Of a DNA stretch of 37,156 nucleotides, positions 30,799-37,156 are shown piece after piece. The position numbers and the translations under genes are program-made. Numbering within the stretch: the stretch's first letter is position 1; every line of letters begins with the position of its first letter. The notes beneath the pieces are model-generated. The model saw nothing but the letters and a program-made list of their open reading frames with translations. It had not been told where the DNA came from and ran no database searches. Source of the DNA: Faecalibacterium prausnitzii (GTDB lineage: Bacteria > Bacillota > Clostridia > Oscillospirales > Ruminococcaceae); the NCBI GenBank assembly GCA_004558805.1, contig SFDE01000018.1, positions 1 to 37,156 of the forward strand, in the 5' to 3' direction.

Positions 30799-32264
30799 CA
30801 AGTGCTAAGCAACAGATCAAAAACACCGTACAGATCTACCTGCAAAAGGACGCTCTGGGTCGCTACCGGCTTCCATTGGTACACCAGCGACCCATCTTCC
30901 TGCTGGGTGCGCCGGGTCTGGGCAAAACCGCCATTATGCAGCAGGTCGCCGATGAGATGGGGCTGGGTCTGGTGAGTTACTCCATGACCCACCACACCCG
31001 TCAGAGTGCACTGGGGCTGCCTGTGATCGTAGAAAAGGAATACGGCGGCAAGCACTATCAGGTCAGCGAATACACCATGAGCGAGATCATTGCCAGCGTC
31101 TACGACTGTATGCGTACCACCGGCAAAACGCAGGGCATCCTGTTTCTGGACGAGATCAACTGCGTCTCCGAGACCCTCTCCCCTGCCATGCTGCTGTTTC
31201 TGCAATACAAAGTCTTTGGTGGGCACCAGATCCCCGAAGGTTGGGTGGTGGTCACCGCCGGCAACCCGCCCCGCTTCAACAAAAGCGTCCGTGAGTTCGA
31301 CGCTGCCACCCGTGACCGCCTGAAGGTGATCGAAGTTGAGCCAAGCTATGAGGCGTGGAAGACCTATGCACTGGAACACGGTGTCAGCCGCAGCGTCATC
31401 AGCTATCTGGATATCCGTCCAGAGGATTTTTACAAGGTCGAGACCACTGTGGACGGTCTGACCGTGGTAACGCCCCGTGCCTGGGAGGATCTCTCTGAGA
31501 TCCTGCAGTATCACGAGGAACTGGGTCTTGCAGTCAGCGAGGAGCTGACCACCCAGTATCTGCAGAATAAACAGGTCGCCCGGGATTTTGCCATCTACTA
31601 CGAACTCTATCAGAAATATCGCCAGGTCTACAATATTGACGCCATCCTGCAGGGTGTATGGGATGAGGATGTCCTCACGCAGGCACGCAGTGCCAAGATG
31701 GACGAGCGGATGAGCCTTGTCAGCCTGCTGCTGGAGGCAGTGTTCCTGCAGATGAACCGCTGCACCCTGCGCCACGATGCGCTGCGGCTTGCGGTCACTG
31801 CCTTCAAGACACAGCGTACTGCTCTGGATGTTCCCGGCGATGCCCTGACCGCCCTTGCCGGGCTGGAGGACAACTGGCGTGCCGAAGCCAACAAAGCCCC
31901 CGCCGCCCGGCAGAATGTCTATCTCGATCTTCTGTCACTGACCGCCCAATGGCACGGAGAGCTTTCTGGCTCCACCCCCTTTGCCGCCCTCAAGACCTGT
32001 TATCAGCACTCGGTCGCTGACCTGCAGACCGAGGTCGCAGAGACGCAGAAGAAGCTTGGCAATCTGCTCCGTTTTTTGCAGGAAGCCTTTGGTAAGGGGA
32101 CGGAGCTGAGCATGGCGGTAAACGATCTGACCGTAGCTCCCGTTGCCACCGCATTTCTGGGGCAGTTTCTCAGCACCGATTACTTTGCAGCCAGCCGGGA
32201 TCTGCTGCTGCACCGGCAGTCGGAGCAGCTGCTGCACCAGATCGATCTGACAGGACTGGTATAA
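30789..32264 (+). CDS. MoxR-type AAA+ ATPase
   Basis: A 491-residue AAA+ ATPase of the MoxR class. Walker A GAPGLGKT is at residues 40-47, Walker B ILFLDEIN at 117-124, sensor-1-like VVVTAGNP follows, and the arginine-finger region ATRDRLKVIEVEPSY comes next. The family core ends near residue 300; the last ~190 residues form a helical domain not seen in short MoxR proteins. It starts inside the VWA gene and ends one base before the leucine-rich-repeat gene, so all three are made together. MoxR/VWA systems help assemble or activate metalloenzymes and other complexes; which one here is unknown. Confidence 0.88.
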   Translation: MDIASAKQQIKNTVQIYLQKDALGRYRLPLVHQRPIFLLGAPGLGKTAIMQQVADEMGLGLVSYSMTHHTRQSALGLPVIVEKEYGGKHYQVSEYTMSEIIASVYDCMRTTGKTQGILFLDEINCVSETLSPAMLLFLQYKVFGGHQIPEGWVVVTAGNPPRFNKSVREFDAATRDRLKVIEVEPSYEAWKTYALEHGVSRSVISYLDIRPEDFYKVETTVDGLTVVTPRAWEDLSEILQYHEELGLAVSEELTTQYLQNKQVARDFAIYYELYQKYRQVYNIDAILQGVWDEDVLTQARSAKMDERMSLVSLLLEAVFLQMNRCTLRHDALRLAVTAFKTQRTALDVPGDALTALAGLEDNWRAEANKAPAARQNVYLDLLSLTAQWHGELSGSTPFAALKTCYQHSVADLQTEVAETQKKLGNLLRFLQEAFGKGTELSMAVNDLTVAPVATAFLGQFLSTDYFAASRDLLLHRQSEQLLHQIDLTGLV

Positions 32265-32265
32265 A

Positions 32266-33648
32266 ATGAAACTGCTGCAATTTGAAGTAACCAACGCCGG
32301 AACGCTGGGCAACCGCTGGACACCCCCCGCCCCGGAAACAAAAAAGACCTTCTCCCTGCCCGGAGCTGCGCTGGCAGCTCTCTTGCAGGAGGATGAAGAC
32401 GAGGATGATTGGGGCGGTGACGCTCCCGACATGAGCACAGAGTTTGCACGACTCGGTCATCTGAACGAAGTGTCCGATACCGATGCCCTGCCTCTGACAG
32501 CCGATTTTGCCCCTTTGCCGGACGGCTCTCTGGCGCTGGTGCGCTGGCCCCGGCTGGCACGACCTGCCATGGTGCCCGACACTGTAGAAGGCTGCACCGT
32601 CACCGCCATTGCCGCCACCGCCTTTGCCGCCAGCCATCTGGATGAGGACTGCTTTGCGCAGTTCGGGCAATCGCCTATCAGTTTCAGCGTATTTTGTATG
32701 CGAATGGGTCGCAATGTCACTACGGAAACGCTGGACGAAGGTGGACCGACTTCCGTCACCCTGCCGGACAGTATCACCCACATTGGTCCCTATGCGTTCT
32801 ACCACTGCACAAATCTGACTTCCATCACCCTGCCGGATGCCATTTCTGCCCTGCCTGCAGGTGTGTTCGGCGACTGCAGCCGCCTGACCAGCATTCATCT
32901 GCCGGAGCAGCTGCAGACTCTGGGCTATCTGCCCCGCCCCACCGACCAGCTCATGCCGGATGTCGGCACCTTTGCCGGGTGCCATGCCCTGAAACAGCTG
33001 ACGCTGCCCCCTCATCTTAAAGCACTGGGTGCTCACAGCTTCAACAGTTCCGGTCTGGAGACACTGACTGCACGGGATGCCGGGTGTGAAGGTTGGAGCC
33101 GTACGGTCACAGTGGCAGCGTCTGCATTTGACCACACTGCCGCACTGCTCTGGCTGGAAAAGACTGATGTTTCCGGTCATGTGCTGGCGCGGCTGGGTCT
33201 GCCCGTGGCTCGGGATAAAATTCTGGCAGGCGATGCCAAATTCGGAGCCATCCTGCGGGTACCCGTGCTGTTTTTCACCCAGCCGATGCCCTACTTCGAC
33301 CAACTGACCCAGGACGCCTTCCGGCTGGATTTTTCGGCCCGCATGGCACTGGCTCGTCTGGAAGCCTCTGCAGGGCTTTCCCCTGCCGACCGCCAGTGGT
33401 ATTATACCGTTCTGGTGCAGTACTTCGACCGGGCTCCACAGTTCATGCCCTGCCCGGCAGAGCAGGCGTATGCAGCTTTGTTCCGTTTTCTCTGCCGTTG
33501 TGAATTGCTGACTGCTGACGATGTCAGTTCCATCCTCCGGATGGCGGGTGCGCTCTGCCTGCCCGCCGAGCTCATCAGCGAAATGATGGAGGTGCGCACC
33601 CGTCGGTTTGAAACAGTCACCGGCTTTGAGGATCTGGAGTTGGATTGA
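32266..33648 (+). CDS. cytoplasmic leucine-rich-repeat (BspA-like, LRR_5) protein
   Basis: A 460-residue protein with no signal peptide. After an acidic stretch (EDEDEDDWGGD near residue 42) and a long N-terminal segment, about four BspA-type leucine-rich repeats run from about residue 160 to 270, each of the form SVTLPDSITHIGPYAF. A C-terminal part of about 170 residues resembles helical repeats of unknown family. BspA-type repeats are usually on secreted adhesins; a cytoplasmic copy translationally coupled to an AAA+ and VWA pair suggests a substrate-recognition or scaffold subunit. The start follows the ATPase stop by one base. Two terminators close the operon. Confidence 0.75.
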   Translation: MKLLQFEVTNAGTLGNRWTPPAPETKKTFSLPGAALAALLQEDEDEDDWGGDAPDMSTEFARLGHLNEVSDTDALPLTADFAPLPDGSLALVRWPRLARPAMVPDTVEGCTVTAIAATAFAASHLDEDCFAQFGQSPISFSVFCMRMGRNVTTETLDEGGPTSVTLPDSITHIGPYAFYHCTNLTSITLPDAISALPAGVFGDCSRLTSIHLPEQLQTLGYLPRPTDQLMPDVGTFAGCHALKQLTLPPHLKALGAHSFNSSGLETLTARDAGCEGWSRTVTVAASAFDHTAALLWLEKTDVSGHVLARLGLPVARDKILAGDAKFGAILRVPVLFFTQPMPYFDQLTQDAFRLDFSARMALARLEASAGLSPADRQWYYTVLVQYFDRAPQFMPCPAEQAYAALFRFLCRCELLTADDVSSILRMAGALCLPAELISEMMEVRTRRFETVTGFEDLELD

Positions 33649-33807
33649 GCAGAACCATAGACACTGCGTAGAAAATGCCCAGAATGCAGGTGCCACCGTT
33701 TTCAGCTGAACGCAAGACTTTTTCCAAATAAAAGCCTCCATCATTCTCAGATCGTCCAATTTTGGCTTGCCGATTGCTGATGCCGGCATTTGCAGCAAAT
33801 ATAACAC
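33649..33807. other. intergenic stretch without recognisable gene
   Basis: Between the LRR gene and the first terminator. A 66-codon frame on minus (33617-33817) overlaps the LRR gene end and its start lies in a terminator stem, so it is not credible. Nothing else is seen. Confidence 0.5.
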
Positions 33808-33851
33808 AAAACGGCAAGGTCGCTTGGCGGCAGGCGACCTTGCCGTTTTGG
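33808..33851. terminator. bidirectional terminator after the LRR gene
   Basis: A perfect 16-bp stem (33808-33823 and 33834-33849) with a 10-nt loop; arms begin AAAACGGC and end GCCGTTTT. Confidence 0.9.
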
Positions 33852-33872
33852 GCTAAGATGAACTATCATTTC

Positions 33873-33915
33873 GGTACGCCGGAGCATCTGCGGACGCTCC
33901 GGCGTACCATTTTTT
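33873..33915 (+). terminator. second terminator
   Basis: A perfect 13-bp stem GGTACGCCGGAGC (33873-33885) / GCTCCGGCGTACC (33896-33908) followed by ATTTTTT. It lies 24 bases after the first, a tandem back-up. Confidence 0.85.
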
Positions 33916-34060
33916 ACAGGGGAAGCTTCTGCCAGTGGCATTTTTTGTAAATCCCATGGAGCTTGTCGGGGCAACGCCCCTCCATCTGCTGTCGCAGACC
34001 GCACTGCCGCTTAAAAGCCCCACTGAGGCTTTCATTGTTCCACTTTACTCCACAAACGCG
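33916..34060. repeat. repeat-like intergenic DNA
   Basis: No gene is supported. Short minus-strand frames exist, the best starting at 34035, and have no family. Small hairpins (GGGGCAACGCCCC near 33970; AAAAGCC/GGCTTT near 34013-34031) and the mixed composition look like a dispersed intergenic repeat of this group, which cannot be proved from one copy. Confidence 0.3.
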
Positions 34061-34077
34061 AATTTGACACTTTGTAT

Positions 34078-34350
34078 TTATCGAGAATACTCTTGAAACC
34101 ATTTTGCAAAGCGTGATTTATTGAAAATAATGAATTTATATAGTTCTCCATTTTTCATATTAACTGTTGCAATTGGAAAGACTATCCACTTCCAAGAGAT
34201 TTCTTTTATTTCCTGCATCGGCAAAACTAAATTTCTGTATTTTTTGCCAACTGTAAGCTTGTTTGTCTTGTAAGTAAGCGACTGACTATCGAGGTACAGA
34301 CCTCCTCCAACTATTCCATTGTGACACAAACTGCAAACAAAAGATTTCAT
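34078..34350 (-). CDS. small protein of unknown function, AT-rich
   Basis: A 90-residue protein. The N-terminus has a CSLCHNG motif like half a zinc ribbon; the rest alternates hydrophobic and charged strands (YRNLVLPMQEIKEISWKWIVFPIATVNMKNGELYKFIIFN) in a way that resembles a bacterial PH-like domain; it ends with a short helix. GGAGGG lies about eight bases before the ATG, which supports expression. The gene is clearly richer in A and T than the rest of the window, so it was probably acquired. No partner gene is adjacent and the function is unknown. Confidence 0.65.
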   Translation of the reverse strand: MKSFVCSLCHNGIVGGGLYLDSQSLTYKTNKLTVGKKYRNLVLPMQEIKEISWKWIVFPIATVNMKNGELYKFIIFNKSRFAKWFQEYSR

Positions 34351-34451
34351 AGAAACATCCCTCCATTAAATTCCGATTTACCGGACTAAGCCAAGTGTAC
34401 CATATTCGTCACTGAAAGAACACCCCTATATAGGAGAACTTGACCGTTTTA

Positions 34452-34492
34452 CTGCGTACGTGCGTACCAACCTTCCGTACGCACGTACGCAG
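34452..34492. repeat. perfect 16-bp inverted repeat, 9-nt spacer
   Basis: CTGCGTACGTGCGTAC (34452-34467) and its exact reverse complement (34477-34492). Each arm is itself repetitive (TGCGTAC twice). There is no T-run on either side, so it is not an ordinary terminator; it could be a protein-binding site or a remnant of a mobile element. Confidence 0.7.
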
Positions 34493-34499
34493 CGATTTG

Positions 34500-34946
34500 T
34501 CCGAAACACGCTCTATACAGCCGTTCCCCCTCGGAGAGCCCCCACTACACTTTGCAGACCGCAGGGATGAAAGTGTTATAGTGGGTTATTGCACTTCCGC
34601 AGAAGTGCCTTTTCCTCGCCGCAAACAGCCGGGGTGCGCCTTTGTGAGAGCTTTCTATGCGGCGAATCCACATCGCCCACAGTCGATGTAAACAGGGGTT
34701 CCAGAGGGGCGCAGCACCCTTGGCACACGACTTTGGTACAAAGTCTAGTGTGTTACACCTTTCCAGAGGTGTACAGACCTCCGATATGCAAAAAAACCAT
34801 GCCAACACCTTGACGGTGCAGACATGGGACTTGATGCTTCCTCGGTCTAGCCAGGTACCCGGAACCAATCCTGACAGGCATTTGCCGTGTCATTTCTCGA
34901 AAACTGTTTTACGAATACCCAGCAGTTGGGCGCACCCTGTTTTTTA
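34500..34946. other. non-coding stretch with tandem hairpins, before kdpE's end
   Basis: Frames of 60-134 codons occur on both strands but none has a plausible start and family. Seen: a GCACTTC/GAAGTGC hairpin near 34590-34607; CACAC-ACTTTG / CAAAGT-GTGTG at 34724-34752; TACACCT/AGGTGTA at 34754-34773. The pattern suggests a dispersed structured repeat. No clear terminator for kdpE was found. Confidence 0.35.
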
Positions 34947-35600
34947 CTATGCTTCATCATTTTCCACGCGCAGCATCCGGTATCCGACACCAACATGGGT
35001 CTGGATCAGATGCGGCGCATCCGGGCATCGTTCCAGTTTTTTGCGCAGGGACGCCATATAAACACGCAAGGAGGCAATGTCATTTTCCTGCGTACTGCCC
35101 CATACTTTCTGCGTGAGGGAGGTATGGGTCAGATGCAATTCATTCTCGCTCAGCCAGACGCAGCCTGCCGAGAAGTCGATCTTTAAAGGACCATTGACAA
35201 AAACCGGACTATTTATGCCGTCAGAAGCCAGCAGATTCAATCGGCGCTGCGTTACACGCAGTCTTGCCAGCAGCTCATCCACAGAAAACGGCTTTGTCAG
35301 ATAATCGTCTGCGCCGTTGTCCAGTGCTTCGATCTTATCAGAATCCTCGCTCCGGGCACTCAGGACGATGATAGGCAGGTTCGACCATGTGCGGACGCTG
35401 CGGATGACCTCGATGCCGTCTATATCGGGCAGCCCAAGATCCAGCAGCATGATGTCCGGATTGTGGCTGGTAGTCATCATGATCGCTGTTTCCCCATTGG
35501 AAGCAGTCAGATATTTATAGCCGTGGGTCTTCAGGGTCGTGGTGATCAGACACCGTACCGGAACATCATCCTCTACGACCAGAATGGTCGGCTTATTCAT
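34947..35600 (-). CDS. kdpE: KdpE-like response regulator with internal deletion in the DNA-binding domain
   Basis: A 217-residue OmpR/KdpE-type response regulator. The receiver domain is intact: acidic Asp11/12, phosphoacceptor Asp54 in LLDLGLPD, Ser81 and Lys103, with the KdpE-typical VLSARSEDSDKIEALDNGADDYLTKPF. The output domain is not: after HLT (residue 158) the sequence goes straight to HTSLTQKVWG, while KdpE proteins have about 19 more residues there (the 'PIEyrLL..L..naGkVLT' segment, i.e. the first helices of the winged helix). The frame is kept. DNA binding is probably lost. It overlaps the end of kdpD by eight bases. Confidence 0.88.
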   Translation of the reverse strand: MNKPTILVVEDDVPVRCLITTTLKTHGYKYLTASNGETAIMMTTSHNPDIMLLDLGLPDIDGIEVIRSVRTWSNLPIIVLSARSEDSDKIEALDNGADDYLTKPFSVDELLARLRVTQRRLNLLASDGINSPVFVNGPLKIDFSAGCVWLSENELHLTHTSLTQKVWGSTQENDIASLRVYMASLRKKLERCPDAPHLIQTHVGVGYRMLRVENDEA

Positions 35601-37156
35601 GAATGTTCACCTCACTTTGCGGCAATGCAAAGGAAAAGACACTGCCATTGGGAATGTTGTCACGCAGGGTCAATGTTCCGCCGTGAGCCGTCAGGATCGC
35701 ACGGCAGAGGGGCAAGCCCAGTCCAAGGCTGCGGTGGCTGTCTGCGATGCGGCTCTGCCCGGTATAAAACATCTCGAACACCTGTGCTTTTGCGCGATCC
35801 GGAATGCCGGGACCGTTATCTGCAACTTCCACTACGACCTGATGGTCTTTCCGGTAAGCCGAAATCTGAATGACCGAGCCCACGGGGGTGTATTTGATGG
35901 CGTTATCCACCAGATTGACAACGACCTGCATGATCAGCCGTGCATCCACATTGACCAGGAGGATCTCGTCCCCATACTCTGTTGTGATGGTGTGTTCGCA
36001 GCTTTTCCGGTTGACATGGTGCAGAGCTTCTTCAATCATCTCATCCATCAGCTGCGGTGAGATCTGCAGATTCATCCGCCCATCTTCAATGCGGGTGATA
36101 GAAAGCAGATTTTCCACCAGACCGATCAGCCATTGTGCATCGTCAAAAATATCGGTGCAGATCTTGTTCCGGGTCTCTGTATCCAGCGTTTCTCCGTTGG
36201 AAAGCAGTTCATTCCTTGCCTGCAATGCAGCTTGCTCTTTTTCCAGCGCATTTCTGCGGTTTTCGATTGCCAGCGCACCTTCGCCCAGAATGGAAAGCAG
36301 CACACTGTTTTCAAAGGCATCCAGCGGTTTTTCGGACAGATCGATCCCGATCACTCCAAACACGCCGCCTCCGGTCCGAAGCGCAAGATAGAGCCCCTTT
36401 GCGTCCGGGTAGCTATCCGTGCCTGCACCGGAACGCTTTTTGTTAGCAAACGTCCAGTTTGCTGCATCACGTTCTTCCGGTGCAGAAAAGATGTTTTGCG
36501 CCGTTTCCCCGTCAACCCAAAAAACCTGTTCTGAACCAAGATCTCCGTTTTGTTCCGGGTAGACGATCAGGCTCCGGTTCAGCAGTTTTATCAGCTGGGA
36601 AGCTGTCAGCGAAAAGATTTCTTCTTCACTTCTTGCCTTCTGCAAAAGCTGGTTTGTGTCAAAGAGTATTTTTGTACGGAATGCCGCCTGCGCAGACATT
36701 TTTGCATGGTCTTTCAGCCGTGTCGTCAACGTACAGGTAATAATGGCAGAGGTCAGCATCAGAGCAAATGTGACCTGATAACCGGGGTCATACGCATGGA
36801 ATGTCAGGTATGGCTCGGTCAGAAAGAAATTATACAATGCTACACTGGCAACGGACCCCAGCACACCGCAGGTGTAACCGCTGGTACACAATGCGGTGAA
36901 CAGCACCCCCAGCATATAGAGCATAATAATGTTATAACGCGCAAAGTCCAGTTGCAAGAAAAAGAAGCCGATGAGCGTGATGCAGCTCAGGATGCCTGCG
37001 GTGATCAGCAGATCACGGACAGATGGCAGAAGCGGACGGGTGAACAGCTTCCGTCCTGAACCGTAGCCGGTCTCTGCAGAAGCATCCGGGATGATATAAA
37101 TATCCAGATTGGGGGCAGTCAGCGTCAATTTTTCAGTCAGTGACGGTCCACTCCAG
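35593..37156 (-). CDS. kdpD: KdpD sensor kinase, 3' part, lacking the H-box
   Basis: The reading frame is open to the right edge, so only the C-terminal ~520 residues are visible: the end of the Usp-like domain (LTLTAPNLDIYIIPD), the four-helix DUF4118 membrane unit, a GAF-like region, and the kinase core. The ATP-binding boxes are good (NLVDNAIKYTP, VADNGPGIP, MFYTG, GLGLPLC). The dimerisation/phosphoacceptor region is not: where KdpD has about 26 residues ending a 'LRanLLRsISHDLRTPLTsIsGna' segment, the sequence joins ARNE directly to LLSNGETLD (near 36208). The conserved histidine is absent and the frame is kept. Autophosphorylation should be impossible. It is upstream of and overlaps kdpE. 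Confidence 0.88.
   Translation of the reverse strand, partial: WSGPSLTEKLTLTAPNLDIYIIPDASAETGYGSGRKLFTRPLLPSVRDLLITAGILSCITLIGFFFLQLDFARYNIIMLYMLGVLFTALCTSGYTCGVLGSVASVALYNFFLTEPYLTFHAYDPGYQVTFALMLTSAIITCTLTTRLKDHAKMSAQAAFRTKILFDTNQLLQKARSEEEIFSLTASQLIKLLNRSLIVYPEQNGDLGSEQVFWVDGETAQNIFSAPEERDAANWTFANKKRSGAGTDSYPDAKGLYLALRTGGGVFGVIGIDLSEKPLDAFENSVLLSILGEGALAIENRRNALEKEQAALQARNELLSNGETLDTETRNKICTDIFDDAQWLIGLVENLLSITRIEDGRMNLQISPQLMDEMIEEALHHVNRKSCEHTITTEYGDEILLVNVDARLIMQVVVNLVDNAIKYTPVGSVIQISAYRKDHQVVVEVADNGPGIPDRAKAQVFEMFYTGQSRIADSHRSLGLGLPLCRAILTAHGGTLTLRDNIPNGSVFSFALPQSEVNIHE

Noticed and set aside
33617..33817. A 66-codon frame on minus with a hydrophobic middle
   Set aside because: It overlaps the end of the LRR gene, starts inside a terminator stem and has no Shine-Dalgarno sequence.
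34452..34492. Intrinsic terminator for kdpE
   Set aside because: The stem is perfect but has no U-run on either strand and lies 450 bases from the gene.
34545..34868. A 107-codon frame on minus, rich in Cys, Arg and Trp
   Set aside because: No ribosome site or family; it runs through tandem hairpins and looks like translated repeat DNA.

Overview
The window looks like chromosomal DNA of a GC-rich, Gram-positive gut Clostridia member, probably an Oscillospiraceae close to Faecalibacterium. That placement is an inference from gene content (PTS maltose uptake with GlgP and MalQ, GlpP, KdpDE, LacI and AraC regulators), strong AGGAGG ribosome sites, clear sigma-A promoters with 17-bp spacers, and a base composition much richer in GC than the few AT-rich islands. 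No rRNA, complete tRNA, CRISPR array or transposase gene was seen.

Layout. 1-350: an AT-rich stretch ending in the 3' half of a tRNA-Arg(CCT), which reads as one end of an integrated element. 416-6161 (minus): a small membrane protein, a lipoprotein, a PHP-family phosphoesterase and a Ugp-like ABC importer (two permeases and a binding protein, no ATPase). 6513-9520 (minus): antiporter, MgtC-like protein and HAD phosphatase, behind a long leader with a terminator-like hairpin. 10015-10581 (plus): glpP, an RNA-binding antiterminator. 10667-12861 (minus): glycerophosphodiesterase, YesL-like protein and a membrane protein; their promoter is followed at once by a terminator hairpin that GlpP could control. 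13336-22353: an alpha-glucan block with a maltose/glucose PTS, an EEP-family protein and MalQ, a divergent MalR-like repressor, an AraC regulator and glycogen phosphorylase. 22425-22725: the broken start of an alpha-L-rhamnosidase gene.

22842-29116 is the most interesting functional block: a hotdog thioesterase, a LacI regulator and a four-gene operon of split AtuA (two genes), a CaiB-type CoA transferase and a CitMHS carboxylate transporter. The thioesterase promoter and the operon promoter share an 11-base operator-like word, so together they look like one small acyl-CoA regulon with an unknown substrate. 29323-33648 is a VWA / MoxR-AAA+ / leucine-rich-repeat operon closed by two strong terminators. 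33650-34946 is repeat-like intergenic DNA with one small AT-rich gene.

34947-37156 holds kdpE and the 3' part of kdpD (minus). Both carry in-frame internal deletions: kdpD lacks the histidine box and kdpE lacks about 19 residues of its DNA-binding domain, so the pair is probably dead as a conventional two-component system, unless these are assembly errors.
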